A DNA stretch of 64,000 bases from assembly GCA_016186795.1 (NCBI GenBank), contig JACPKY010000002.1, positions 631,814-695,813 on the forward strand, given 5' to 3'. Made by a program: the position numbers and the translations under genes. The notes under the pieces were generated by a model that was given only the letters and a program-made list of their open reading frames with translations, was not told where the DNA came from and ran no database searches. Position 1 is the stretch's first letter. Each line of letters begins with the position of its first letter. The DNA is from Candidatus Gottesmanbacteria bacterium (lineage in GTDB: Bacteria; Patescibacteria; Microgenomatia; 2-02-FULL-39-11). This document shows, in pieces, positions 31,444-40,035 of this stretch.

Positions 31444-32474
31444 TAATCGTTTTCTTTTCCGACTACTTTTTCTTTCATTGGACCAGCTTTGTAGATTTTC
31501 CAGATAGCATCCAAAATCTCCTTTGCTACTTTATTGCTCTCGGCTAAATACATTCTTGCTGCTTCTCTTCCTTGGCCTAATATTTGTGAACCAAAACGTA
31601 TAAATGCACCACTTTTCGTCAAAACGCTAAATTCCAATCCAACATCAATGATCCCCCCTTCACGGGATATTCCTGATTCCAGCACATCGAACTCGGCAAT
31701 CCTAAATGGAGGAGAAACTTTGTTTTTTACTATTCGAACTCTATGTCTACTCCCAACAATTTTATCTCCATCTTTGAGGGTTTCAATTTTCCTCGTATCC
31801 ATACGTATTGATGAATAAAATTTCAACGCCAGTCCTCCTGGAGTTGTTTCTGGGTTGCCAAACATAATACCAATCTTTTGCCGAAGTTGGTTTGTAAATA
31901 TCGCAACCGTCCTTGACTTCGAGATGGCTCCTGTCAATTTTCGAAGAGCCTGAGACATAAGACGGGCTTGGACCCCGACCATGGAATCTCCCATTTCTCC
32001 CTCAATTTCAGCCCTGGGAACCAATGCTGCCACTGAATCAATGACAAGAACGTCCACTCCCCCTGATCGAATAAGAGTTTCTGCAATTTCCAACGCTTGC
32101 TCTCCGGTATCCGGCTGAGATACCAAAAGATCATCAAGCTTCACCCCAAGTTTTTCCGCCCAAATTGGGTCAAGAGCATGTTCTGCATCAATAAATGCGG
32201 CAACTCCTCCTGCTTTTTGGGTTTCGGCAATAATTGAAAGCGCAACAGTTGTTTTTCCTGATGCTTCCGGACCAAAGATTTCAATAATTCTCCCGCGAGG
32301 TACGCCTCCGATACCTAAGGCAATATCAAGGGCAAGTGAACCTGTCGGAATCACATCAAGACCAGACTTCGTATTTGCTTGATCACCCAATTTCATGATT
32401 GATCCCTTCCCGTATTGCTTTTCTATCTGTTCCATGGCAAGCCGTACTGCTTGCAGTTTGGGATTTACTGTCAT
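31443..32474 (-). CDS. recA: recombinase RecA
   Basis: Strand-exchange ATPase of homologous recombination. The 343-aa chain shows AMEQIEKQYGKGSIMKLGD, Walker A GPEASGKTTVALSIIAETQ, the VLVIDSVAALVPRAEIEGEMGD Walker B/loop-1 region and TNQLRQKIGIMFGNPETTPGG (loop 2). The ATG at 32474 is chosen because AAGGAG lies 5 nt upstream; an upstream in-frame start would add 21 unrelated residues. No LexA-type palindrome is visible upstream. The C-terminal acidic tail is short. It forms an operon with recX and is divergent from tRNA-Pro. Confidence 0.98.
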   Translation of the reverse strand: MTVNPKLQAVRLAMEQIEKQYGKGSIMKLGDQANTKSGLDVIPTGSLALDIALGIGGVPRGRIIEIFGPEASGKTTVALSIIAETQKAGGVAAFIDAEHALDPIWAEKLGVKLDDLLVSQPDTGEQALEIAETLIRSGGVDVLVIDSVAALVPRAEIEGEMGDSMVGVQARLMSQALRKLTGAISKSRTVAIFTNQLRQKIGIMFGNPETTPGGLALKFYSSIRMDTRKIETLKDGDKIVGSRHRVRIVKNKVSPPFRIAEFDVLESGISREGGIIDVGLEFSVLTKSGAFIRFGSQILGQGREAARMYLAESNKVAKEILDAIWKIYKAGPMKEKVVGKEND

Positions 32475-32566
32475 AAAAACTCCTTTCGTGAGGCAGGAAT
32501 TGGTTACCATTTTGTCACACCCTATGATAAAATACAAGGGTTTTATCCTTTAGAATAATCACAAAA

Positions 32567-32643
32567 CGGGGATTGGCGCAGTTGGCTAGCGCACACGCAT
32601 GGGGTGCGTGGGGTCGGCAGTTCAAGTCTGCCATCCCCGACCA
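32567..32643 (+). tRNA. tRNA-Pro (anticodon GGG)
   Basis: A full cloverleaf: acceptor CGGGGAT/ATCCCCG, D arm GCGC/GCGC, anticodon stem CACGC/GCGTG with loop ATGGGGT (anticodon GGG, G37, A32-U38 as in other Pro tRNAs), T arm GGCAG/CTGCC with TTCAAGT, discriminator A and an encoded CCA. It is the only tRNA in the window and stands alone on the + strand between recA and rpsI. A candidate extended -10 (TGATAAAAT) ends at 32533. The 68 bases between it and the rpsI end hold no feature that I can support. Confidence 0.97.
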
Positions 32644-32711
32644 AAAGAGAAAAAGAGTCCGTCGAGTTGGAGACCCTCCGTGCGCCGCAAAGTCCTTTTA
32701 GAGAAGAAAAC

Positions 32712-33203
32712 TTATCTTTTGGGGGATTGTTTTCTGGCGCGAGCTTTTTGAGCAAATCCTGCTTTTCTTCTCTCCTTTGCCCGAGAATCCCGAGTTAGGA
32801 AACCTGCTTTTTTCAGAGTGGGTCGGTGTTTTTCTTTATCGAGCTTTTCCAATGCACGAGAAACTCCAAGTCGAAATGCACCAACCTGTCCAGAAAGTCC
32901 ACCGCCAGAAATGATTGCTGAAACTGCAAATCGTCCTTCTGTTCCAGTTATCTGGAATGGTTCAAGATACATTTTTTTGTATACATCGCCAGGGAAATAT
33001 TTTCCAACTGGTGTACTATTAACAACAACTTCCCCTTTTTTGATTACAACTCCTTTGATATGCGTTTCTTCAGAAGCAACATAGAGTCTGACTCGGGCAA
33101 TAGCTTCTTTTCGTCTCCCAATTGCCTCATAGTACGAATGTTCCCCATGCTTTTTTGTATCTTTTTCTGTTGGTATTTCTACTTTTGTTGATTTTTTTGG
33201 CAT
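32712..33203 (-). CDS. rpsI: 30S ribosomal protein S9
   Basis: uS9 of 163 aa, about 30 longer than the E. coli protein because of a charged N-terminal extension (MPKKSTKVEIPTEKDTKKHG). The core starts YEAIGRRKEAIARVRLY, contains GGGLSGQVGAFRLGVSRAL, and ends in the basic tail KARARKQSPKR whose last Lys-Arg contacts P-site tRNA. Last gene of the ribosomal super-cluster, 30 nt after rplM. No clear terminator was found after it. Confidence 0.97.
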   Translation of the reverse strand: MPKKSTKVEIPTEKDTKKHGEHSYYEAIGRRKEAIARVRLYVASEETHIKGVVIKKGEVVVNSTPVGKYFPGDVYKKMYLEPFQITGTEGRFAVSAIISGGGLSGQVGAFRLGVSRALEKLDKEKHRPTLKKAGFLTRDSRAKERRKAGFAQKARARKQSPKR

Positions 33204-33233
33204 ACACTATTTTAAAATCTCCAATTTATACTA

Positions 33234-33653
33234 TTACGATTGGAATTTTGCTCCATATGGATGATGAACGTCTGCGTAAATATATAATCGTTTCAACATT
33301 TCACTCCGTAATTTATTTTTAGGAAGCATCCCAGATACAGCTTCACGAACAATCCTTGTTGGATTCTCTTGCTTCAGTTGTTGAAACGTCTTCACTTTCC
33401 TTCCCCCGGGGAATCCTGAATATTTTTCGTACGTTTTGTTCGATGCTTTCTTTCCAGTCACTTCAATTTTTTGTGCGTTTATAACAACCACATAATCCCC
33501 ACAATCGAGGTTTGGGACATAATAGGGTTTCTCTTTCCCTATAAGAATGACGGCAATATTTCCGGCAATTCTTCCTAGTATTTTCCCATTAACATCAACC
33601 AGATGCCAACTTCTTTGGATATCTGATGCCAGAGTGGGTTTGGTATACTTCAT
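33234..33653 (-). CDS. rplM: 50S ribosomal protein L13
   Basis: uL13, 139 aa, normal length. Seen: RSWHLVDVNGKILGRIAGNIAVILIGK, DCGDYVVVINAQKIEVTGKK and the C-terminal AVSGMLPKNKLRSEMLKRLYIYADVHHPY. It overlaps the end of rplQ by 4 nt and precedes rpsI, the usual L13-S9 pair, here joined to the alpha operon. Confidence 0.97.
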   Translation of the reverse strand: MKYTKPTLASDIQRSWHLVDVNGKILGRIAGNIAVILIGKEKPYYVPNLDCGDYVVVINAQKIEVTGKKASNKTYEKYSGFPGGRKVKTFQQLKQENPTRIVREAVSGMLPKNKLRSEMLKRLYIYADVHHPYGAKFQS

Positions 33654-34105
33654 GCTTTTTTCTTCCTTTCTGGTCTTTTGGCTTTTCCCTCTGATTTCTT
33701 TGAAGGAGGCGTTTTTGATACGGTTTTCTTGGGTTGAGCTTTCTCCGCCAGAGCTTTACTCCACTCAAGAATCACTTCCTCACTGCTATCACCTCGTCGC
33801 ATGCCTGTCCTTCTTATCCGAACATATCCCCCGATTGTATCTTTAAAGATTGGAGCGATTTTGTTTATAAGCGTTTCAACAGCATCTTTTTTTGCTAAAA
33901 ATGCATACAACTGATGCCGAGCATTTTCGGATCCATCTTTGGCTTTGGTAACTAATTTATCAATAAGTCCATGAACAGCTTTTGCTTTTGCAACCGTCGT
34001 TTTGATCTTCCCGAATTGAATCAGTGATAGAATTAGGCTCTTAAATAAAGCTTTCCGCTCTTTACTATTTCTATTTAATTTTCTTCCAAAAACGTGATGC
34101 CGCAT
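33650..34105 (-). CDS. rplQ: 50S ribosomal protein L17
   Basis: bL17, 151 aa. The start RHHVFGRKLNRNSKERKALFKSLILSLI is diagnostic, followed by the helix KTTVAKAKAVHGLIDKLVTKAK and VRIRRTGMRRGDSSEEVILEW. A lysine-rich C-terminal tail of about 30 residues is longer than in E. coli and probably disordered. It starts 4 nt after rpoA, the standard order. Confidence 0.96.
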   Translation of the reverse strand: MRHHVFGRKLNRNSKERKALFKSLILSLIQFGKIKTTVAKAKAVHGLIDKLVTKAKDGSENARHQLYAFLAKKDAVETLINKIAPIFKDTIGGYVRIRRTGMRRGDSSEEVILEWSKALAEKAQPKKTVSKTPPSKKSEGKAKRPERKKKA

Positions 34106-34109
34106 GTCT

Positions 34110-35027
34110 TTATACAGTAAATGCTATTCCTTTACTCCGTAAGGTATCCTCAATCGTTGTAATTGATTTTGCTCCTAAGTTTTTGATCTTATAAAGCTCT
34201 TTTTTCGGAGTCCCCAAAAGCTGTCCTACTGTATCAATTCCGCCATTGTGAAGAGCGTTAACGATCCGAGTTGGAAGATCAAGTTCCTCCAATGTCATTT
34301 TTAGAATTTCTTCAGAAACTGTTGGTGTCAATGCTACTCCTTCTGTTGTCTTTGCTTTTGGTTCATAGAGTTGAAGAAAGTAGGAAACAAGAATTTTTGC
34401 AGACTGCTTCACCGCATCAAAGGGAGAAATACTCCCGTCAGTCCACACTTCAAGAACAAGTCGATCAAGATCTGTCATTCGACCTACACGCGTTGCTTCC
34501 ACTTTGTAATTCACTCGTATAATTGGAGAAAATAGTGCATCAACAACAACTACCCCAACTTCTTTCTTTCCTTCAAACGCTTCAGCTGGTCGATATCCTG
34601 TACCTGTTTCAACGGTAAGTTCCATCGAAAGTTTTGACTTATTCGAAGTAAGCTCACCAAGATAAAGATCTTTATTCACCACCTCAAGTTCGGATGATTC
34701 TAAATCTCCTGCCTTTACTTTCTTTGATCCTTTCACCGAAAGAGAAATAATAACAGGTGATTCACTTGTTGTTCGAAAGCGGATCTTTTTGATATTCAGT
34801 AAAAGTTCAACAATATCTTCCTTCAGTCCTGGAAGAGTTGAAAATTGGTGTTTCACCCCATCGATTCGGACGCTTGTTACCGCTGCTCCAGAAAGCGATG
34901 TCAGAAGAACTCTTCTGATACTATTCCCCAGTGTATGACCATAGCCTGGATCAAGTGGTTCAATAAGAAACTTCCCGTACTCCGACGTATCAACCTCTGG
35001 TTTAATAGTAAAATTAGGCTCTCCCAT
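34110..35027 (-). CDS. rpoA: DNA-directed RNA polymerase subunit alpha
   Basis: A 305-aa alpha subunit. The N-terminal dimerisation domain shows GKFLIEPLDPGYGHTLGNSIRRVLLTSLSGAAVTSVRIDG; the C-terminal domain (residues about 235-305) keeps the DNA/UP-element helix-hairpin helix region LPTRIVNALHNGGIDTVGQLL and LGAKSITTIEDTL. AAGGAGG before the ATG gives a strong Shine-Dalgarno. It lies between rpsD and rplQ, as in most alpha operons. Confidence 0.98.
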   Translation of the reverse strand: MGEPNFTIKPEVDTSEYGKFLIEPLDPGYGHTLGNSIRRVLLTSLSGAAVTSVRIDGVKHQFSTLPGLKEDIVELLLNIKKIRFRTTSESPVIISLSVKGSKKVKAGDLESSELEVVNKDLYLGELTSNKSKLSMELTVETGTGYRPAEAFEGKKEVGVVVVDALFSPIIRVNYKVEATRVGRMTDLDRLVLEVWTDGSISPFDAVKQSAKILVSYFLQLYEPKAKTTEGVALTPTVSEEILKMTLEELDLPTRIVNALHNGGIDTVGQLLGTPKKELYKIKNLGAKSITTIEDTLRSKGIAFTV

Positions 35028-35037
35028 TCTATCCTCC

Positions 35038-35658
35038 TTAGCGTGAATAAAATTCTATAATAAGTTGCTCATTGATATCATCTGTTATATCCACACGTTG
35101 AGGAAATCGTACCACTTTTCCGGCTGGGCCTTCTCTTGCTAACCACGGGGAAATATTTGGGTTTTTTTCCTCCAGAAGTTTTTTTACAACAGGAGTTTCC
35201 ATAATTGTGGGACGAAGTGTTACTACCATTCCTTTTTCAACTTGAAACGAGGGGATGGTTACCTTTTTCCCATCAACAAAAACATGTCCATGTGAGACAT
35301 ATTGACGGGCTGAAGTCCTGGTTGGAGCAAATCCCAGTCGATAGATAACATTGTCAAGTCGTCGCTCCAAAAAACTTAACATTTGTTCCCCTGTGTTTGC
35401 TCTCTCTCGACTTGCTTGCAAAAAGTATTTTTTAAATTGGTGTTCGGCGATACCGTATACACGCTTCACCTTTTGCTTTTCCCGAAGCTGTCTTCCGTAG
35501 TCTGACATCTTCCGTGATCCCTTCTGTCCATGCTGTCCAGGAAGTATTTTGAGACGCCGAAGAAGTGCAGCGTGGGCTGCAGACCCAACGGTCTTTAGTC
35601 CTAAATCAATACCTTCTCTTCGAGCTAATCTATTTCTGGGACCTCTATATCGTGCCAT
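35038..35658 (-). CDS. rpsD: 30S ribosomal protein S4
   Basis: uS4, 206 aa, primary 16S rRNA binder and small-subunit assembly nucleator. Seen: ARYRGPRNRLARREGIDLGLKT, the QLREKQKVKRVYGI helix, and the S4 RNA-binding motif LDNVIYRLGFAPTRTSARQYVSHGHVFVDGKKV. It has no N-terminal zinc cysteines (C-minus form). It sits between rpsK and rpoA. Confidence 0.97.
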   Translation of the reverse strand: MARYRGPRNRLARREGIDLGLKTVGSAAHAALLRRLKILPGQHGQKGSRKMSDYGRQLREKQKVKRVYGIAEHQFKKYFLQASRERANTGEQMLSFLERRLDNVIYRLGFAPTRTSARQYVSHGHVFVDGKKVTIPSFQVEKGMVVTLRPTIMETPVVKKLLEEKNPNISPWLAREGPAGKVVRFPQRVDITDDINEQLIIEFYSR

Positions 35659-35673
35659 AATATTTTCTACTAC

Positions 35674-36048
35674 TTAAATACGCCGTTTCTTTTTTGGACG
35701 TACCCCATTATGTGGCATAGGTGTGACATCCGCAATCATACTAATATTTAATCCTGCGCTTTTTAAAGCACGAAGAGAAGAATCCCTCCCTGCTCCTGGA
35801 CCCTTAATATACACTTCTACACTTCGGAGACCATATGTCGAAATGACCTTCTTTGCAACCTGATCAACCGCGGTCGTTGCAGCAAAGGGGGTAGATTTTC
35901 GTGTTCCTTTGAAACCAACATTTCCAGATGATCCCCAACCCAAGGTATTTCCTTTTTCATCAGTGAACGTAATAAGTGTATTATTAAAAGTAGCAGTTAT
36001 ATACACTCTCCCTTTATCAATTACTTTGGTTTGCTTCTTTTGCATCAT
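35674..36048 (-). CDS. rpsK: 30S ribosomal protein S11
   Basis: uS11, 124 aa. Seen: KGRVYITATFNNTLITFTDEKGNTLGWGSSGNVGFKGTRKSTPFAA and the C-terminal PGAGRDSSLRALKSAGLNI with the DVTPMPHNGVRPKKKRRI end that lines the mRNA exit region. It is 5 nt after rpsM in the alpha operon. Confidence 0.97.
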   Translation of the reverse strand: MMQKKQTKVIDKGRVYITATFNNTLITFTDEKGNTLGWGSSGNVGFKGTRKSTPFAATTAVDQVAKKVISTYGLRSVEVYIKGPGAGRDSSLRALKSAGLNISMIADVTPMPHNGVRPKKKRRI

Positions 36049-36053
36049 ACAGA

Positions 36054-36470
36054 TTACTTTCCTTCTTCTTTCGTAGCAGGTTGTTCAAGTTTTGCCCGGA
36101 TTTCTTTTCGAAGTGCACCGACAGTTTTTCTTTTGCCCCGTTTCGTTCGAGCATTCACCCGTGTCCGCTGACCTCTCACAGGAAGACCTTTCATATGTCG
36201 CAGACCTCTATAGCTTGCAATCTCTTTTAACCGTTTAATGTTTTCTGTAATTTCTGTACGGAGATCTCCTTCAACTTTCACTGATTCATCGATTACTTTC
36301 TGAATTTTTCCAACTTCTTCATCAGTCAATTCCTTCACACGCTTCGCCGGAGATAGATGTGCCTTTTCTATGAGTTTCCCAGCATTTCTCCTCCCTATTC
36401 CATATATATAAGTAAGAGCAATATCTAAACGTTTATGGTTTGGTAAATCGATACCTGAAATTCTCGCCAT
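36054..36470 (-). CDS. rpsM: 30S ribosomal protein S13
   Basis: uS13, 138 aa. It begins ARISGIDLPNHKRLDIALTYIYGIGRRNAGKLI and contains YRGLRHMKGLPVRGQRTRVNARTKRGKRKTVG; the C-terminal tail is somewhat extended and charged. AAAGGAG 7 nt upstream of the ATG is a clear Shine-Dalgarno. It follows rpmJ by 13 nt. Confidence 0.97.
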   Translation of the reverse strand: MARISGIDLPNHKRLDIALTYIYGIGRRNAGKLIEKAHLSPAKRVKELTDEEVGKIQKVIDESVKVEGDLRTEITENIKRLKEIASYRGLRHMKGLPVRGQRTRVNARTKRGKRKTVGALRKEIRAKLEQPATKEEGK

Positions 36471-36483
36471 TTGCTAACTCCTT

Positions 36484-36597
36484 TCACCCTTGTCGTTGTT
36501 TATGTTTCGGATTATCACAAACAATATAAAGTTTCCCTCTCCGAAGAACAACTTTACATTTATTACACCTTTTTTTTACTGATGCTTGTACTTTCAT
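36484..36597 (-). CDS. rpmJ: 50S ribosomal protein L36
   Basis: A 37-codon gene encoding bL36 of the zinc type: MKVQASVKKRCNKCKVVLRR, then a short strand and C-terminal CDNPKHKQRQG. The ligands Cys-x2-Cys, Cys and His are all present. It lies between infA (stop 2 nt upstream) and rpsM, the standard place. Stop is TGA, one of several showing that TGA is not reassigned here. Confidence 0.97.
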   Translation of the reverse strand: MKVQASVKKRCNKCKVVLRRGKLYIVCDNPKHKQRQG

Positions 36598-36599
36598 AC

Positions 36600-36815
36600 T
36601 TACAATCGAAAAATAATCCGACCTTTTGTCTGATCATATGGCGTTATCTCAACCCTTACTCTATCTCCAGGCAGGATACGAATATAATTCATTCGCATCT
36701 TCCCTGATAGATGACACAATATCACTCTGTCATTAGTTAGTTTCACCCGAAACATCGTATTGGGTAAAGCCTCAACAACCTGACCGATTACCTCTTGAGT
36801 GCCTGAATGAGCCAT
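36600..36815 (-). CDS. infA: translation initiation factor IF-1
   Basis: A 71-aa OB-fold protein. Seen: GQVVEALPNTMFRVKLTNDRVILCHLSGKMRMNYIRILPGDRVRVEITPYDQTKGRIIFRL, the complete IF-1 consensus including the conserved RILPGDRV. It binds the A site during initiation. It lies between map and rpmJ, 4 nt after map, as in many Gram-positive spc/alpha junctions. Confidence 0.97.
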   Translation of the reverse strand: MAHSGTQEVIGQVVEALPNTMFRVKLTNDRVILCHLSGKMRMNYIRILPGDRVRVEITPYDQTKGRIIFRL

Positions 36816-36819
36816 ACTT

Positions 36820-37590
36820 TTATGTCAAAACAAGAGCACCGTGCGCGGTTTGGGCCACGGTCGCTTCAAAAAGTCCTGCCATTTTACCATCCTTGGTGAC
36901 AATTGTCCACTCATCACTTCCTTTGTAGACAACATCTGGTTTTCCCATGGTATAAATAACTTCAATTGCAAGTACCAGCCCAGGAGTAATTTTAGGAGTT
37001 TTCTCCCTCTCTCCTTTGACATATCCTGGCACTTCAGGTTCCTCGTGGAGATTTCTTCCAACTCCATGTCCAATTAGTGATCGGACAACGCCATACCCGT
37101 GGCTTTCGACTTCTTCCTGAATAGCTTTTGAGATGTCATAAATAAAGTTTCCCTCTTTTACTTTTGCTATTCCTTTTCGAAGGGCAACTTCTCCTATGGC
37201 GAGAAATGTATCTACTTCATCTTTGGGACGAGAGTTATCGTTTCGAACTCGAACCGACCAGGAACTATCTGTATGAAATCCTTTGTAATAGACACCGCAG
37301 TCAATACCAATAACATCTCTTTCCGTTAAGAGGTAGTCAGTGGGTATTCCATGCACCACAATATCATTCACACATGTGCAGATCGACCAGTGGTATCCCT
37401 TAACCTTCTTAAATGAAGGAATAGCTCCAGATTCCGTAATGAGTTTTTCGGCATGCATATCGAGAGTTCGAAGAGATATGCCAGGTTTCGACATTAAAAG
37501 AAGTTCGCTCATAACAGATTTGAGGATCGCTCCTCCTATTTTCATTATTCCAATCTCTTTTTCTGACTTCAGCTCTACTGCTCCATCCAT
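36820..37590 (-). CDS. map: methionine aminopeptidase type I
   Basis: Removes the initiator methionine from nascent proteins. The 256-aa chain has metal ligands in GIDCGVYYKGFHTDSSWSV (two Asp), IGHGVGRNLHEEPEVPGY (His) and the later Glu in LAIEVIYT and GLFEATVA. There is no N-terminal zinc finger or SH3 linker. Its ATG overlaps the end of the UPF0200 gene by 16 nt. Confidence 0.96.
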   Translation of the reverse strand: MDGAVELKSEKEIGIMKIGGAILKSVMSELLLMSKPGISLRTLDMHAEKLITESGAIPSFKKVKGYHWSICTCVNDIVVHGIPTDYLLTERDVIGIDCGVYYKGFHTDSSWSVRVRNDNSRPKDEVDTFLAIGEVALRKGIAKVKEGNFIYDISKAIQEEVESHGYGVVRSLIGHGVGRNLHEEPEVPGYVKGEREKTPKITPGLVLAIEVIYTMGKPDVVYKGSDEWTIVTKDGKMAGLFEATVAQTAHGALVLT

Positions 37591-38138
37591 GTTTGAACTA
37601 TTCGATAGATATCGTTAAGATTACTCCTAAAACGAGCTTTATCGAAAACATTTTTTATAACAAAATCTGCATTCAATTTTATTGTCTCAAGTCCCAATTG
37701 ACTCCACTCATAGGAATCTCGCTCACGTGCCTCCGTATACGAGTGTGAACGACTCTTTCTTTCTTTTAAGCGCTTATACCGAATCTGTTCATCAGCCTCA
37801 AGATATAAAATGACAACGTGCGGAAGATGAGTTTTAAAAAAATCGGTCTCAAATTTACTTCTAACTCCGTCAACAATAACAATTCGATGGGTTTTTAAGA
37901 AATCTTTAATTATTGGAAGTACTCTCTTTGCATAAATTGCTAGACCGTACTGTTTCCGTAACATTATTCGTATCTTTGCTTCATGCTGCGGACTTTGAGA
38001 TAGTCCGCGTTTTTTTAGTTCTTCTTGTGTCACCTTACCCATCTGAACCACGGGAATACCCTTTTCTAAGAAGAAGTCCGCCGCAAACGATTTTCCACTT
38101 CCAGGAAGACCAGCAAGAACCAAGATGCACGAGGTCAT
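37575..38138 (-). CDS. UPF0200-like P-loop kinase (archaeal-type nucleotide/dephospho-CoA kinase-like)
   Basis: A 187-aa P-loop protein. Walker A is LAGLPGSGKSFAADFF; next come the signature VVQMGKVTQEELKKRGL, LRKQYGLAIYAKRVLPII, IVIDGVRSKFETDFF and LKERKSRSHSYTEARERDSYEWSQLGL. This order matches the archaeal UPF0200 (COG0237-related) family rather than bacterial CoaE or Cmk. It occupies the slot between adk and map, overlapping both by 4 and 16 nt. Substrate unknown; dephospho-CoA or a nucleoside monophosphate is plausible by fold. Archaeal likeness is judged from motif memory and needs a tree. Confidence 0.75.
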   Translation of the reverse strand: MTSCILVLAGLPGSGKSFAADFFLEKGIPVVQMGKVTQEELKKRGLSQSPQHEAKIRIMLRKQYGLAIYAKRVLPIIKDFLKTHRIVIVDGVRSKFETDFFKTHLPHVVILYLEADEQIRYKRLKERKSRSHSYTEARERDSYEWSQLGLETIKLNADFVIKNVFDKARFRSNLNDIYRIVQTWMEQ

Positions 38139-38719
38139 TTGGAAAAACCCAAACTGGTAAGTATTTTTTGAAACACTTCCTCAACGGTACCTTTGGCATT
38201 AATTTGGGTAAGAAGCTTCTTTTCTTGAAAAAATTTCAATAGTGATGCCTCTTTTCCCCTGTACGCTTCTAACCTTTTTTTTACTCTTTCTCTCTCGTCA
38301 TGATTAATCGTACTTCCGGCAAAAAGCTTTCTCTTTCTTTTTGATAATCGTAAAATAGCCTCTTTATCAGAAATGCTAAGATAAATAACCCGGTCAAGAT
38401 TGTATCCAGATTTCTTTATTTCCTTGAAAAGAAACTCCGCCTGACTTCTATTTCTCGGAAACCCATCCAGGATAAACCCTTTTTTCGCTTGACCTGTATG
38501 TAACTTTCGCTCCCACAAAAGAAACATTTCGTTATCGGGAACATATTTACCTTCAGTGAGCGCTTCTTTACAGACACGACCGAGTGGTCCTGTATCATGA
38601 GTTGCTGCCTCCCGGACAAGATCTCCTGATGTATATACAGGCACTGACAGTTTTTGGGAAAGTAGTTTTGCCTGTGTTCCCTTTCCTGATCCTTCTGGTC
38701 CGTAAATAACTATATGCAC
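38135..38719 (-). CDS. adk: adenylate kinase, short-LID form
   Basis: A 194-aa kinase interconverting AMP, ADP and ATP. Walker A GPEGSGKGTQAKLLSQKL, the AMP-binding segment TSGDLVREAA and GFILDGFPRNRSQAEFL are standard. The LID is very short: only about a dozen residues separate LSKRKRKLF from ERERVKKRLEAY, with no zinc cysteines. The start codon is GTG (at 38719), one of few non-ATG starts here. It lies after secY, the usual place in the spc operon. Confidence 0.93.
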   Translation of the reverse strand: MHIVIYGPEGSGKGTQAKLLSQKLSVPVYTSGDLVREAATHDTGPLGRVCKEALTEGKYVPDNEMFLLWERKLHTGQAKKGFILDGFPRNRSQAEFLFKEIKKSGYNLDRVIYLSISDKEAILRLSKRKRKLFAGSTINHDERERVKKRLEAYRGKEASLLKFFQEKKLLTQINAKGTVEEVFQKILTSLGFSK

Positions 38720-38745
38720 AAATTTTTCTATACCGGTTAAGGAAA

Positions 38746-40035
38746 TTACCTTTGCAAGAAACCTTCGTAATTTCTCATGACAAGCTGAGCTTCAAGTTGT
38801 TTTACTGTTTCCAAAACAACAGAAACAATAATCAAAATGCTTGTTCCTCCAATTGTGAGTGTCGCAATTCCCGTAAACCCGCGAATAATTGATGGAAGAA
38901 TGGCAATTGTACCCAAAAATATAGCTCCCGCAAGAGTGATTCGAGTCAAAATATAATTTAGGTATTGAGAGGTTGGCGAACCAGGCCGAATTCCTGGAAT
39001 AAACCCTCCGTATTTTTGAATATCGGCAGCAATTTTCTGAGGGTTAAATGTCACTGCTGTATAAAAATAGGTAAATCCGATAACGAGCAAAAAGTATGTT
39101 ATATCGTACGCAAGACCACCTGTTGCAAAGGTAGTTACAACATTTTGGGCAAAATCCTGCAAAAGTTTATTCGGTAGATAGACTGCAAAACGACCAAACA
39201 GAGAGGGAAGAAGAACAATCGAAACTGCAAAAATAATTGGAATAACTCCAGCTTGATTGAGGCGAAGTGGAATGTACGTTGACGTTCCGCCAACGGTTTT
39301 ATTCCCCCTTATACGTTTCGCATAATGCACTGGTACTTGTCGCACAGCCTCGTTCACAAACACAATACCCGCAACAACGAGAAACCCCATAAGGAGAAAG
39401 ATTCCCGTGTTTATCAGAAGTTCTTGATTAATAACAGTTACTGTTTGCCAGGCAACAACAGGCAATCTCCCAACTATCCCTCCAAAAATGAGAAGAGAAA
39501 TACCATTTCCGATACCAAACTCAGATATGAGTTCTCCAAACCACATAAGGAGTATCGTTCCAGCCGTCATCGTAACCATCATTGAAAGAAGTACGATAGG
39601 CGATTGGATATTGATAATATCTTGGCTCTTCAAAAGTGCATACATTCCGAGTGATTGAATAAGTGCAAGGGGAATTGTCAGAAATCGCGTGTACTGGTTA
39701 ATTTTTTCCCGTCCATACTCACCTTCTTTTGAAAGTTCTTCAAGTTTTGGAAAAACCATCGTTAAGAGCTGTAAAATGATTGAAGCATTTATGTACGGAT
39801 TAAGCCCAATTGCCATGACAGAAAAATTTGCAAGAGTTCCGCCTGAAAAAATATCCAGAAGTCCTAAAAATTCACTTTGGGAAAATAAAGTCTGCAGTTT
39901 TTCTACATTCACTCCCGGAATGGGCACGTGGGCAAAAATTCTGAAGACCAAAAAAATAAATGCGGTGAAGAGAAGTTTTTTGCGAAGATCTGCAGTTTTT
40001 AAAGCCTGAATGAATGGATGAATAAATTTGTTCAT
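38746..40035 (-). CDS. secY: preprotein translocase subunit SecY
   Basis: A 429-aa ten-helix channel of the Sec translocon. Seen: the N-terminal helix KKLLFTAFIFLVFRIFAHVPIPGV, plug region LLDIFSGGTLANFSVMAIGLNPYINASIILQLL, cytosolic loops with RIRGNKTVGGTSTYIPLRLNQAGVIPIIFA, and FNPQKIAADIQKYGGFIPGIRPG. Length and order are normal. Its start overlaps rplO by 4 nt. Confidence 0.97.
   Translation of the reverse strand: MNKFIHPFIQALKTADLRKKLLFTAFIFLVFRIFAHVPIPGVNVEKLQTLFSQSEFLGLLDIFSGGTLANFSVMAIGLNPYINASIILQLLTMVFPKLEELSKEGEYGREKINQYTRFLTIPLALIQSLGMYALLKSQDIINIQSPIVLLSMMVTMTAGTILLMWFGELISEFGIGNGISLLIFGGIVGRLPVVAWQTVTVINQELLINTGIFLLMGFLVVAGIVFVNEAVRQVPVHYAKRIRGNKTVGGTSTYIPLRLNQAGVIPIIFAVSIVLLPSLFGRFAVYLPNKLLQDFAQNVVTTFATGGLAYDITYFLLVIGFTYFYTAVTFNPQKIAADIQKYGGFIPGIRPGSPTSQYLNYILTRITLAGAIFLGTIAILPSIIRGFTGIATLTIGGTSILIIVSVVLETVKQLEAQLVMRNYEGFLQR

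Noticed and set aside
32644..32711. Second tRNA or tRNA fragment after tRNA-Pro
   Set aside because: GC-rich pieces are present but no cloverleaf or T-arm motif can be built.
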